61,603 nucleotides of DNA from a virus. Position numbers and translations under genes: made by a program. Under the pieces are notes generated by a model. That model was not told where the DNA came from. It did not search any database and saw only the letters and a list, made by a program, of their open reading frames with translations. Positions 52,767 to 59,427 of this stretch are shown here, one piece after another. The DNA is taken from positions 1-61,603 of IMG/VR virus record IMGVR_UViG_3300032322_001005. One strand, 5' to 3'. Position 1 is the stretch's first letter. Every line of letters begins with the position of its first letter.

Positions 52767-52994
52767 GTGACCGCAGAAGAAACAATCTCCAAGTTCAAGC
52801 AAGCCTACGAAGAGGCAATCGAAGAGAACAAGCTCCTGCACGACGAGGCGGTAGAAATGGCGCAGGAGATCGAGGAGTTGGAGCAAGAGTTGCAACTCGC
52901 GGAGTCCGACATGCAGATCATCCTCTCGGAGATGGGGCGTCAGGGACTGGATATGCAGTTCGTTTCGCGGTTAAGGAAGGTAGTCGAGGAATGA
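52767..52994 (+). CDS. Small coiled-coil protein
   Basis: 75 aa from a GTG. An almost uninterrupted Glu-rich heptad helix (MAQEIEELEQELQLAESDMQ). Its stop overlaps the next ATG (ATGA). Function unknown. Confidence 0.65.
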   Translation: MTAEETISKFKQAYEEAIEENKLLHDEAVEMAQEIEELEQELQLAESDMQIILSEMGRQGLDMQFVSRLRKVVEE

Positions 52995-53215
52995 AAAAAG
53001 CGGCAAAATCTGCCCACCAGAGTCATACCCCCGAAGAGGGTGATTCAAATATCATACCCGAAAGCGAAAGTGCTGTAGAGACATTCCTCCAAATTATCGG
53101 TATGATTAAGCCGCATAAAACAGAGATCAACCTGATTTTCGAGCAGGACTTCCTCTACGAACTCGCGGAAGAAGTCAAAGAACTCGCGGAGTCCTCCAGA
53201 GCAATCCTCCGCTAG
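52991..53215 (+). CDS. Small acidic protein
   Basis: 74 aa. A Lys/His start (MKKAAKSAHQSHTPEEGDSN) and an acidic helical end (LAEEVKELAESSRAILR). Coupled to the gene before it. A weak stem (GGTAT/ATACC) follows at about 53226. Confidence 0.6.
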   Translation: MKKAAKSAHQSHTPEEGDSNIIPESESAVETFLQIIGMIKPHKTEINLIFEQDFLYELAEEVKELAESSRAILR

Positions 53216-54084
53216 GAACACACAGGTATATCAGGGATACCAAAAGCGAACCCTACACCGAACGGGTATAGAGTCGCAGAGAAGGGTAGGAATAGCAGTA
53301 GATCGGGTATACAGAAAAGCTTCGTAAAAGCCCGCTATTCGCGTTAGGGTAGCCAAACCGAGCAAAGTATCGGAAAGAAGAAGAAAACTCGCTGTAGAGG
53401 CTATAAACGCAAAAGAGAGGCTGGCTATACAGTGGGAGAGAGTCGTGTTTCGATAGGCAACAAATACACGAGTGGTGTCGCTATACAAGCAACGTAGTGA
53501 GTAACAAATAGTTAGGCGTATAGTATAGGCATAGATGTAGAGTTTGTGTAGAGATAATTTTTAATTTTTAATTTTGATTCGGGAATTTAAATTTTGATTT
53601 TCCCCTAGGTCGTTTTTTTACCCTGCGGCGCCGTGCCAAGTCCCCCTCCCCCTACCACGGGTGGCGTGTGGTGTGCTGCTGCCGCTCCGTCACTCCGCCC
53701 GCCGCTCTACCCTACCGCCCGCCCCGCTTGGCATGGTGCGGTGCCTCTCATGTGGTGCGGTGTGCGGTGCGGTGCCTGCCATGCTTGGCCTTGTGTGGTG
53801 CGCTGCCAGTCTCAACAATAGCGGCTGCCTTACCTTGTGCGATGGGCCGCGCTTGCCTAACCCGTTGATGCTGTGTCGCGCTACACTATAACATGATATA
53901 AACAGCAATAGTCGATAGCTGAACATTGCGCGAGGATGCCCGTAGAATGCGCGAAACGATTGGCAAGGGGTAGCATAGCGGGGCAAATTGCGATGCAATA
54001 GCGGGGCGATTAGCGCGAAGGAATAGGCAATGCGAGATGCTGGCCTGATATCACCGGAGCGAATCACCTTGCGCGAAGGTTGGC
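53216..54084. other. 870-bp non-coding region
   Basis: No convincing gene. Three parts are visible. 53216-53545 is purine-rich on the plus strand with many CTATAC/GTATAG words. 53546-53620 is AT-rich. 53630-53860 is GC-rich with GGTGCGGTGCC at 53735-53745 and 53766-53776 and inverted GCATGG/CCATGC arms. After 53900 the words TTGCGC, GGCAA and GCAAT recur. It may be a control or replication region. Confidence 0.6.
53554..53618 (+). other. AT-rich block with iteron-like half-sites and T-run
   Basis: TAATTTTT repeats are followed by GATTCGGGAATTT and GATTTTCCCC, which share CGGGA/TTTTCCC with the left-end iterons. GGGAA (53581) and TTCCC (53600) are inverted, and a T7 run follows at 53612. Either a terminator or an unwinding/initiator-binding site. 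Confidence 0.4.
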
Positions 54085-54279
54085 ATGAAAGATGCTGCGC
54101 ATTTCCGCAAGGCTATGCAAAAGCGCAACTTGCAAAAGGCATGGCAAGAATTGCACGGAAAGCGGCAACCTTTGCCGGGTAAATCCTGCCTACCGGAAGA
54201 AATTGCCATTTCGGAAAGGTGTTGCGTTTGCGGAGCTTATGGCTTGGCATGGGAGATGCTGCGCAATTTCGTTGCGTAA
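54085..54279 (+). CDS. Possible small protein with CxxC
   Basis: 64 aa. MKDAAHFRKAMQKRNLQKAW, then CCVCGAYG. GAAGG lies five bases upstream. Base composition is that of the odd GCAA-rich region around it, so it may be chance. Confidence 0.4.
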   Translation: MKDAAHFRKAMQKRNLQKAWQELHGKRQPLPGKSCLPEEIAISERCCVCGAYGLAWEMLRNFVA

Positions 54280-54386
54280 GTGCTTGAAATTGCACCTTGC
54301 CATTGCCTTGGCAACACTTGGCATGGCGAATGCTATGTATTTTGCCAAGCGGGGGAACCCGTCAAACACCAAACCAAACCAAACCA

Positions 54387-54602
54387 ATGATCATCGAAAC
54401 CAAAGAACAGTTCGCAATATTCAGAATCCTTCAGCTTCGCGCCGCTCTCCGTTTGGAGTGTGCGGGAATGCGTCATTCAAGCGGAAGATCGGTTGCCAAG
54501 CTAATCAAGCAACAGTACGGATTTAAGGGGAGCAAGCAAGCCATACTGGAACAGCTTTGCGCACATATCGAAGCTATCAAGGCGGGGGAGGCTACCGCTT
54601 AA
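54387..54602 (+). CDS. Small helical protein, possibly nucleic-acid binding
   Basis: 71 aa from the ATG at 54387 (MIIETKEQFAIFRILQLRAA). Basic helices (SVAKLIKQQYGFKGSKQAIL). Preceded by hairpin CGGGGGAACCCG (54350-54361) and an AAACC-repeat leader without Shine-Dalgarno sequence. Function unknown. Confidence 0.65.
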   Translation: MIIETKEQFAIFRILQLRAALRLECAGMRHSSGRSVAKLIKQQYGFKGSKQAILEQLCAHIEAIKAGEATA

Positions 54603-54608
54603 CCTTTC

Positions 54609-54631
54609 GGCGGGGGTTCTATCCCCTCGCC
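54609..54631 (+). promoter_or_regulatory. Intercistronic hairpin
   Basis: GGCGGGGG and CCCCTCGCC pair with one bulge, just after a stop and 18 bases before the next gene's start. The leader that follows is A/C-rich. Confidence 0.5.
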
Positions 54632-54649
54632 ACCTAACCAATCAAAAAT

Positions 54650-54853
54650 ATGACAACCGAACAGATTCTTGAAATTTACCCCGGTCCGTGGAAGGTAGAA
54701 ACGAAAATAAAAAAAGACCGTGCTTGGGTAATTTTAACAGACTACAACGGGAACGACATTGCGGAGATTTATGGCGAAAAGGTTTCAGAAGCGCAAGCCC
54801 TCGCCACCTTGCTTTGCAAGCTCCCAGATGCCGTCACTCTCTCAACAATCTGA
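54650..54853 (+). CDS. Small hypothetical protein
   Basis: 67 aa. MTTEQILEIYPGPWKVETKI, alternating beta and helix, compact alpha-beta fold. Leader TAACCAATCAAAAAT without Shine-Dalgarno sequence. Function unknown. Confidence 0.65.
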   Translation: MTTEQILEIYPGPWKVETKIKKDRAWVILTDYNGNDIAEIYGEKVSEAQALATLLCKLPDAVTLSTI

Positions 54854-54856
54854 ACC

Positions 54857-54988
54857 ATGCGCACTTTCACTATCCACAAACAGAAACCTATTATGAAACT
54901 TGCAAACAGGATCGAAATCTACACGCAACCGGAGGAAATTCCGGTTCGCGGAAATGCGCTGGCATCCGGTGACGATGCGGCGCTCTAA
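54857..54988 (+). CDS. Small hypothetical protein, 43 aa
   Basis: MRTFTIHKQKPIMKLANRIE, starting three bases after the previous stop. The second Met (residue 13) may be the true start. Followed by hairpin GTTCC/GGAAC (54992-55005). Function unknown. Confidence 0.5.
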   Translation: MRTFTIHKQKPIMKLANRIEIYTQPEEIPVRGNALASGDDAAL

Positions 54989-55035
54989 TTTGTTCCCCCC
55001 GGAACGCCTAACTTAAACCAATAGATAAATACATA

Positions 55036-55314
55036 ATGAACCGCATCACTAAAAAAACACTTCAGGCCCGAATCGATACCATCAACTCTATCCTTGGCCT
55101 TCCGGCTACGCCTTACACCTTGCAAGAGGACGGGACGCGAGCTGTAAATCAAGGCGTCTTTATTCTTACCATGGCATATGGAGGATACGGCGTTGGAAAG
55201 ATGAGCGAAGAGGGCGGGACATGGAGCGAAATCTGGAATGGTCACATATCGGCGCGTGATGCTTATGAGCGCATTTCCGCATTCATTCGCGGCCTCACAT
55301 TCAAGACAACATGA
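55036..55314 (+). CDS. Small hypothetical phage protein
   Basis: 92 aa. MNRITKKTLQARIDTINSIL, then a Gly-rich middle (MAYGGYGVGKMSEEGGTWSE). I recognise this type from other phages without a function. Overlaps the next start (ATGA). Confidence 0.65.
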   Translation: MNRITKKTLQARIDTINSILGLPATPYTLQEDGTRAVNQGVFILTMAYGGYGVGKMSEEGGTWSEIWNGHISARDAYERISAFIRGLTFKTT

Positions 55315-55511
55315 CAACGCCAAAAATTGACGCCGCAAAACATTTCGACCTGCACAAAAGCCTCATCCGCCTATCCGCATTACGCCTTGCCTTGGGTGAG
55401 GCACAAAAGCGGGAGGAATTCATAGACTGGCGCAAACTGGATCGCATTCTCGACAAGTGGCGGTTGCGGGACGCCTTCGCATTCTACTCCGCGCGGCCCG
55501 AAATGTTCTAA
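55311..55511 (+). CDS. Small helical protein
   Basis: 66 aa, basic helices (MTTPKIDAAKHFDLHKSLIR). Coupled to the gene before. Followed by hairpin AACCCG/CGGGTT. Function unknown. Confidence 0.6.
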   Translation: MTTPKIDAAKHFDLHKSLIRLSALRLALGEAQKREEFIDWRKLDRILDKWRLRDAFAFYSARPEMF

Positions 55512-55514
55512 CCT

Positions 55515-55529
55515 AACCCGGTGCGGGTT
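55515..55529 (+). promoter_or_regulatory. Intercistronic hairpin, terminator-like
   Basis: AACCCG-GTG-CGGGTT, followed after a gap by CCTTTTATTG and a partial copy of the dispersed palindrome (55545-55557). Confidence 0.5.
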
Positions 55530-55608
55530 CCATCCCTCGCCTTTTATTGTCAAACAAGCAAACCAAAAAACGAACACAACACAAACAACTAAGGAGACTA
55601 AAGAAAAA

Positions 55609-55824
55609 ATGAACACAACACAACACATTACCCGTAGCGAAGGGATGCGATCCCGCTGCACTTGCGAGCATTGCAGAGAATCACGGCGGATTCGTTTAAA
55701 TGATTCCGCCCCCGATATGTTCGACGCCCTTCAAGCTGTCTGCGATGCCTACGGGGAACAGGATTCGCTACTAATGGCGCAAGTCAAAGCGGCACTTGAT
55801 AAAGCGAAAGGAGGCGCTAAATGA
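55609..55824 (+). CDS. Small protein with cysteine motif
   Basis: 71 aa. SRCTCEHCRESRR near the N-terminus could bind zinc with partners; a helical second half follows. Good AAGGAG-like sequence (CTAAGGAGAC) upstream. Overlaps the next gene (ATGA). Confidence 0.65.
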   Translation: MNTTQHITRSEGMRSRCTCEHCRESRRIRLNDSAPDMFDALQAVCDAYGEQDSLLMAQVKAALDKAKGGAK

Positions 55825-55958
55825 AACCGCACAAAACACCGGAATGGATTCTTCAGACTAAATCAATCCGCCAAACACGGGAACGCAACGCAACTATACT
55901 TGTCGCGCTTTGCATCCTCACAATCTCATTCGCAATCGTCGCACTCATCGCAAAATGA
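55821..55958 (+). CDS. Small single-pass membrane protein
   Basis: 45 aa. MKPHKTPEWILQTKSIRQTR, then ATILVALCILTISFAIVALI, one membrane helix. Both ends overlap neighbours (ATGA). Confidence 0.6.
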   Translation: MKPHKTPEWILQTKSIRQTRERNATILVALCILTISFAIVALIAK

Positions 55959-56140
55959 TTCACTTACACACACAAAACAAGAAGCTGACATTCGACACGC
56001 GAGCGGAAGCAGAAGCGTTCGCGGATTCGGAAGGGCTGGACGAAAACCTTTGCATTCTTCACGGGGACGGGCGTGTCCTGTCCTTCCGTAGAAAAGGGGA
56101 CTCAAAGTTCACCACGATCACGAAAAGGGAGGGAGAATGA
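55955..56140 (+). CDS. Small hypothetical protein
   Basis: 61 aa from the ATG at 55955 (MIHLHTQNKKLTFDTRAEAE), which overlaps the preceding stop. Compact alpha-beta pattern. Function unknown. Confidence 0.6.
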   Translation: MIHLHTQNKKLTFDTRAEAEAFADSEGLDENLCILHGDGRVLSFRRKGDSKFTTITKREGE

Positions 56141-56295
56141 AACCGCCAAGCGCAACGATTCATCAACTGCGGGCGATTCTCAAACTCAAAAAGCGGGTCG
56201 GGTTGCCTGCTGGCTACCTGTGGGAACTAAACAAAGCAGAAGCGGAGCGGGTCCTCCTGCTCCTGCGAATCCAAGCGAGACGAATAGCCAGATAG
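56137..56295 (+). CDS. Small basic helical protein, 52 aa
   Basis: MKPPSATIHQLRAILKLKKR, Leu/Arg-rich helices. Last gene of the plus-strand operon; ends two bases before the stop of the convergent small terminase gene. Confidence 0.55.
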   Translation: MKPPSATIHQLRAILKLKKRVGLPAGYLWELNKAEAERVLLLLRIQARRIAR

Positions 56296-56296
56296 T

Positions 56297-56809
56297 CTAA
56301 GACTCCTCCAGCAACAAAGGCTCTCCGTTCTTCGGGATGGAGAGCCTTTCGCTTACAAGCTGGATTGCGATGTTCGTCTTGTTCTCCTCGTCGTTCAACT
56401 CCCCGGCTGCACGCATATCAAGTTCAATCGCCTTGAGTTTATCGGAGACTCGCGGCCCTTGCAGGGTTCTCCGTCCTTCCCCGTCCACCGAAAGCGCGAC
56501 ATAGGGTTTCGTTTCGTCAATCTCGTTGGGCTTGGCGCGGACTAACTCGGCGAGCATGGAACGCTTCTCAAGAATCGACATGACATTGTTAGCCCAAGCG
56601 GACTCGCGGAGTGTCTGCATATACTGCTGGACTCTGGGGCGTTCGCTGATTTTCTTTCCACGGAGATAGGAATAGCGAGGGCAGCCAGAAGGTTTATAAC
56701 CGGACTCGTTGTAGGCTTTCGCATAAGACATTCCAGCAACTAAATTGCGGGCAAAGGCCGTCTCGTAAGGCGTAAGCTCGTTCTCAAATCCTTTTTTTCG
56801 GCGTGGCAT
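56297..56809 (-). CDS. terS: Terminase small subunit
   Basis: 170 aa. LTPYETAFARNLVAGMSYAK and AYNESGYK, then a helix-turn-helix with RPRVQQYMQTLRE: the pattern of Terminase_2-family small subunits. Recognises the packaging site and recruits the large subunit. Placed among small early-type genes, far from terL. Its last codons form a perfect hairpin. Confidence 0.75.
   Translation of the reverse strand: MPRRKKGFENELTPYETAFARNLVAGMSYAKAYNESGYKPSGCPRYSYLRGKKISERPRVQQYMQTLRESAWANNVMSILEKRSMLAELVRAKPNEIDETKPYVALSVDGEGRRTLQGPRVSDKLKAIELDMRAAGELNDEENKTNIAIQLVSERLSIPKNGEPLLLEES
56316..56349. terminator. 11-bp hairpin at convergent operon ends, inside terS
   Basis: AAAGGCTCTCC and GGAGAGCCTTT pair perfectly around 12 bases. 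It is within the last 18 codons of terS and just past the plus-strand operon, so it may stop both transcripts. Confidence 0.65.
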
Positions 56810-56810
56810 A

Positions 56811-57359
56811 TTATTCGCAGGAGTAAATCTGGTTGTTCAATTTCAATTTCGGCAGCGGAATATCGGAAACAATAAAAGAACGATCCACAAATGCAACTCT
56901 GTTAGTTGGTTGGATTGTCAGCCTGTCGTTGTCGAGGCGGATGAAGAAAAACTCTTTGTCTTGTTCGGGGGTCATCGAATAGCCATCGAGAATATGCGCC
57001 GCGCTGAATAGATATTCCCCTCCGTAAATCTTGCCGTCGATCAGCACGGAGACTCGGAGGCCGGAGAGATGATCGTTTTCCAATAATGTGAACTCGAAAG
57101 CGTAGCAGTTCCAAAGTTGCGCCTGCGAAATTGTCCAACGCGTGTCGTTCTCGGGGGAGAAGGAGACTAAATGCGGCGGGATGTTGCGATATAGTGCCCC
57201 GCCTTCGCGCAGAATGACGTTAATTCCCCACGTTCTTGCTGGAATGGCAGTCACCCCTACCCAACAGACTTCGACCAATCCTCGTGGCTCCTCGTGCGTA
57301 AACGAGCTATCAATATAAATGTATTGATGCCTTGGTAGATGACCGATCTTTGTGAACAT
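56811..57359 (-). CDS. Beta-rich protein next to terS
   Basis: 182 aa. MFTKIGHLPRHQYIYIDSSF, strongly beta with many aromatic residues. Joined to terS by TAA-T-ATG. No family recognised; could be structural. Confidence 0.6.
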   Translation of the reverse strand: MFTKIGHLPRHQYIYIDSSFTHEEPRGLVEVCWVGVTAIPARTWGINVILREGGALYRNIPPHLVSFSPENDTRWTISQAQLWNCYAFEFTLLENDHLSGLRVSVLIDGKIYGGEYLFSAAHILDGYSMTPEQDKEFFFIRLDNDRLTIQPTNRVAFVDRSFIVSDIPLPKLKLNNQIYSCE

Positions 57360-57685
57360 TACTTGGAATCGTATTCTTGTCCGTCGTTAAAGTGATCTAT
57401 TCCAAAGTGTAGCGTGAGCCAAACGAACGGCTTTCCAGTATCCTCGTCCACGCCCTCTCGGAATCGTGCCGTGAACCCGCCGCCAGCGGAACCTTCGTGC
57501 TTCACCGCATTCTTGAGGTGACTACGGGCGTTCTTCTTAATCTCCCATAGTTCGGGGACTGCCTTCGGGTTTTCGGCTGTTGCCCATGTCCACTTGAGCG
57601 CGGTCATTATCTGATGGACTTTCTCAAACTCGAAATCGTCCATGATATTGTCGATCTGTTCTTGAATTGCTTCTTGCCTCGTCAC
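57359..57685 (-). CDS. Hypothetical protein
   Basis: 108 aa. An N-terminal helix (TRQEAIQEQIDNIMDDFEFE), then a segment with HLKNAVKHEGSAGGGFTARF and beta strands. I recognise similar proteins in other phages without a function. Overlaps both neighbours. Confidence 0.65.
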   Translation of the reverse strand: MTRQEAIQEQIDNIMDDFEFEKVHQIMTALKWTWATAENPKAVPELWEIKKNARSHLKNAVKHEGSAGGGFTARFREGVDEDTGKPFVWLTLHFGIDHFNDGQEYDSK

Positions 57686-57912
57686 AGGTTCCTCCTCGCC
57701 TTGATCTTGCGATACTCCAAAATCAAATCCTTGCCCGTCTGCGGAGAATGCTCCTGCAAAAATGCGGCGAATCGCTCGTTCATCTTCACAAGTTCAAAGA
57801 CAGTCCCGCGAAGGTTGTATTCCCTCTCTTCGCTCTTGCCCAAGAGTTTGCACTGCTCGTTTAGTTCTGTCTGAAGGGAACGAATCTCGTCCTCCTCTTC
57901 CATGAGGATCAT
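57682..57912 (-). CDS. Small coiled-coil protein
   Basis: 76 aa. MILMEEEDEIRSLQTELNEQ, a charged helix throughout. ATGA overlap with the basic gene upstream. Function unknown. Confidence 0.6.
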   Translation of the reverse strand: MILMEEEDEIRSLQTELNEQCKLLGKSEEREYNLRGTVFELVKMNERFAAFLQEHSPQTGKDLILEYRKIKARRNL

Positions 57913-58139
57913 CGGTAGGAGGCAGCTTTCGCTGCGATCTTCTTGGGTTGCTTGACGAATTGTTTGCCCGCGCGATTGCCTTTAGCCTTCGCTCGGTTCG
58001 TAGCTGCTTTCTCTGAGGGACTAAGGGATTTCCACGCAGCCTTAGGGAGATAACGTTTCTTGCCCTTGGATGGCGACCCGTCAGAGGTTGTCCACTCCTG
58101 TTCCGTCCATCGCTTGAGAGATTGTTGCGGAGCTTTCAA
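57909..58139 (-). CDS. Conserved small basic phage protein
   Basis: 76 aa from a TTG that overlaps the upstream stop (TTGA). SLKRWTEQEWTTSDGSPSKG, then RYLPKAAWKSLSPSEKAATN and a Lys-rich end. A pattern widespread in environmental phages and some bacteria, function unknown. The longer frame to 58205 reads through the neighbouring gene and is rejected. Confidence 0.75.
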   Translation of the reverse strand: MKAPQQSLKRWTEQEWTTSDGSPSKGKKRYLPKAAWKSLSPSEKAATNRAKAKGNRAGKQFVKQPKKIAAKAASYR

Positions 58140-58315
58140 TTTTTGTATCCTCCTCCAGCCTTTTTGTATTGAGAAGCAAGTAGTTGTGCCTTCCTCGCAC
58201 TCCACTCTCCGGGGTCGCCGCCTTTAGTTCCAGCCTTGATCTTGTTGAACAAGCGTTTCCTCATCGTTGGCTTGGTGTAGTTCCCAGCCGCGTTGACTTT
58301 GCTTTTTGCTTTCAA
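58136..58315 (-). CDS. Conserved small basic phage protein, 59 aa
   Basis: It starts at a TTG. VNAAGNYTKPTMRKRLFNKI, KAGTKGGDPGEWSARKAQLL and GGGYKN match a family I know from aquatic phages, usually next to the other two basic genes here. Function unknown. Non-ATG start explains why it is easily overlooked. Confidence 0.75.
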   Translation of the reverse strand: MKAKSKVNAAGNYTKPTMRKRLFNKIKAGTKGGDPGEWSARKAQLLASQYKKAGGGYKN

Positions 58316-58319
58316 GGGA

Positions 58320-58502
58320 CTATTTCTTTTTGACTCCAGCCGACCTGAGCGCGATGGCTACTGCTTGGCGACGGCTCTTGACGATTGGTGCCTTTTTCGG
58401 CCCCTTCGGGTTGACTCCGCCGTGCAGTTTACCTGCCTTGTATTCCCGCATGACGGTGGCGATTTTGTTTTGTTGTCCTTTTTTTGTTGTGGGCTTTTTC
58501 AT
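58320..58502 (-). CDS. DUF6496-like small basic protein
   Basis: 60 aa from the ATG at 58502. NKIATVMREYKAGKLHGGVN and KSRRQAVAIALRSAG match the DUF6496 pattern (Lys-Val-Met-x-Glu-Phe-Lys...Gly-Lys-Leu-His, then Lys-x-Arg-x-Gln-Ala-x-Ala-Ile-Ala). Function unknown; probably nucleic-acid binding. Confidence 0.7.
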   Translation of the reverse strand: MKKPTTKKGQQNKIATVMREYKAGKLHGGVNPKGPKKAPIVKSRRQAVAIALRSAGVKKK

Positions 58503-58503
58503 A

Positions 58504-58689
58504 TTAAGCGAAGTATTTGTTGCACATTCCTGCAATGTTGTTGATGTTTTCAAGGTGGAGTTTAGCCACCTTCTTTGGTTGTTTACGCTCCATACGAAGC
58601 GCAAAGTTCATGTCTTCAAGATACTTGATGCGTCGCTTAAGCGATTCAACTGTATCTGTCATCTGCTGCATGGTTTTTATTGCACTCAT
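58504..58689 (-). CDS. Small coiled-coil protein
   Basis: 61 aa from the ATG at 58689 (MSAIKTMQQMTDTVESLKRR). One heptad helix. ATGA overlap upstream and a TAA-T-ATG junction downstream. Confidence 0.6.
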   Translation of the reverse strand: MSAIKTMQQMTDTVESLKRRIKYLEDMNFALRMERKQPKKVAKLHLENINNIAGMCNKYFA

Positions 58690-58907
58690 TTTGTGTTCTC
58701 CTTGTCTTCTTGTTCTACGAATTCTATCTCTGAATAGCCGTCTGCTATACGCCATCCTACGTATATAAGCGCAAGGCATACGAGCGTCAGCCAGATGGGA
58801 AGCCACTGAATAGCGGCGAACAGGATGACTCCAGAGCCGCCGAATATGGAGACTAAGGCGAAGATCGCCAACGCCACATCTCCCCACGTTACTTCTTCGG
58901 GCCGCAT
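58686..58907 (-). CDS. Small membrane protein, two segments
   Basis: 73 aa from the ATG at 58907. ALAIFALVSIFGGSGVILFA and IWLTLVCLALIYVGW are two membrane helices, followed by an acidic tail. Holin-like topology, but it is far from the lysis genes. Confidence 0.6.
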   Translation of the reverse strand: MRPEEVTWGDVALAIFALVSIFGGSGVILFAAIQWLPIWLTLVCLALIYVGWRIADGYSEIEFVEQEDKENTK

Positions 58908-59176
58908 ATAATCTGTTCCATCCCTTCTGTTAGTGTTGCGAAGTATGTCGGCTCGTGCTTGGTGTCCATCAACTTCTCCAGCGCACGGACGAGGACTGCG
59001 CCGAGCTTGAGAATCTCGCGTGTCTCTTCGATACTCTTGACTGTTGACTCGCCAAAGTTTGTGCCAATCTCGTTCTCGTTCTTGTCCACGATGATCGCCC
59101 CGTTCTTTGCGAGAATGTCTTCGCACTCTTGAGCGAGGTCGAGCAGGTGGTTCCAGCGTTCGTTAAAGTATTTCAT
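58889..59176 (-). CDS. Small helical protein
   Basis: 95 aa. MKYFNERWNHLLDLAQECED, helical with a short beta part. Overlaps both neighbours. Function unknown. Confidence 0.6.
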   Translation of the reverse strand: MKYFNERWNHLLDLAQECEDILAKNGAIIVDKNENEIGTNFGESTVKSIEETREILKLGAVLVRALEKLMDTKHEPTYFATLTEGMEQIICGPKK

Positions 59177-59427
59177 TGTAATTCGATTTTGCAGGAGACT
59201 ACGGGCGTTGGCTTGAGTTGCTTGACTTCTTGCACGATAACAAGTTGGCTAGACCAATCTGTATTCTCTCCGAGTTCGATTGAATCGCTGCAAGAGAACG
59301 TCTCTAAGCAATCTTCTGCGATCCATTTCTCTGCCGCTGCGACGGAATCAAACGGCCCCGTTGCCTCACGGCGTTGCTCGGAACAACATCCGTATTCCAA
59401 GTCTATTACCCAGTATTTGTTTTTCAT
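59173..59427 (-). CDS. Small hypothetical protein
   Basis: 84 aa. MKNKYWVIDLEYGCCSEQRR, alpha-beta fold with four cysteines. ATGA overlaps on both sides. Function unknown. Confidence 0.6.
   Translation of the reverse strand: MKNKYWVIDLEYGCCSEQRREATGPFDSVAAAEKWIAEDCLETFSCSDSIELGENTDWSSQLVIVQEVKQLKPTPVVSCKIELQ

Noticed and set aside
52550-52798. Minus-strand open frame opposite the start of the 52767 gene
   Set aside because: No domain, no ribosome-binding site, and against the direction of the operon.
53231-53488. Minus-strand open frame in the non-coding region
   Set aside because: Low-complexity hydrophobic translation, no ribosome-binding site and no coupling to neighbours.
53633-54067. 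Several Pro/Cys/Arg-rich open frames in the GC-rich block
   Set aside because: They follow from GC-rich repeats in every frame and lack starts with ribosome-binding sites.
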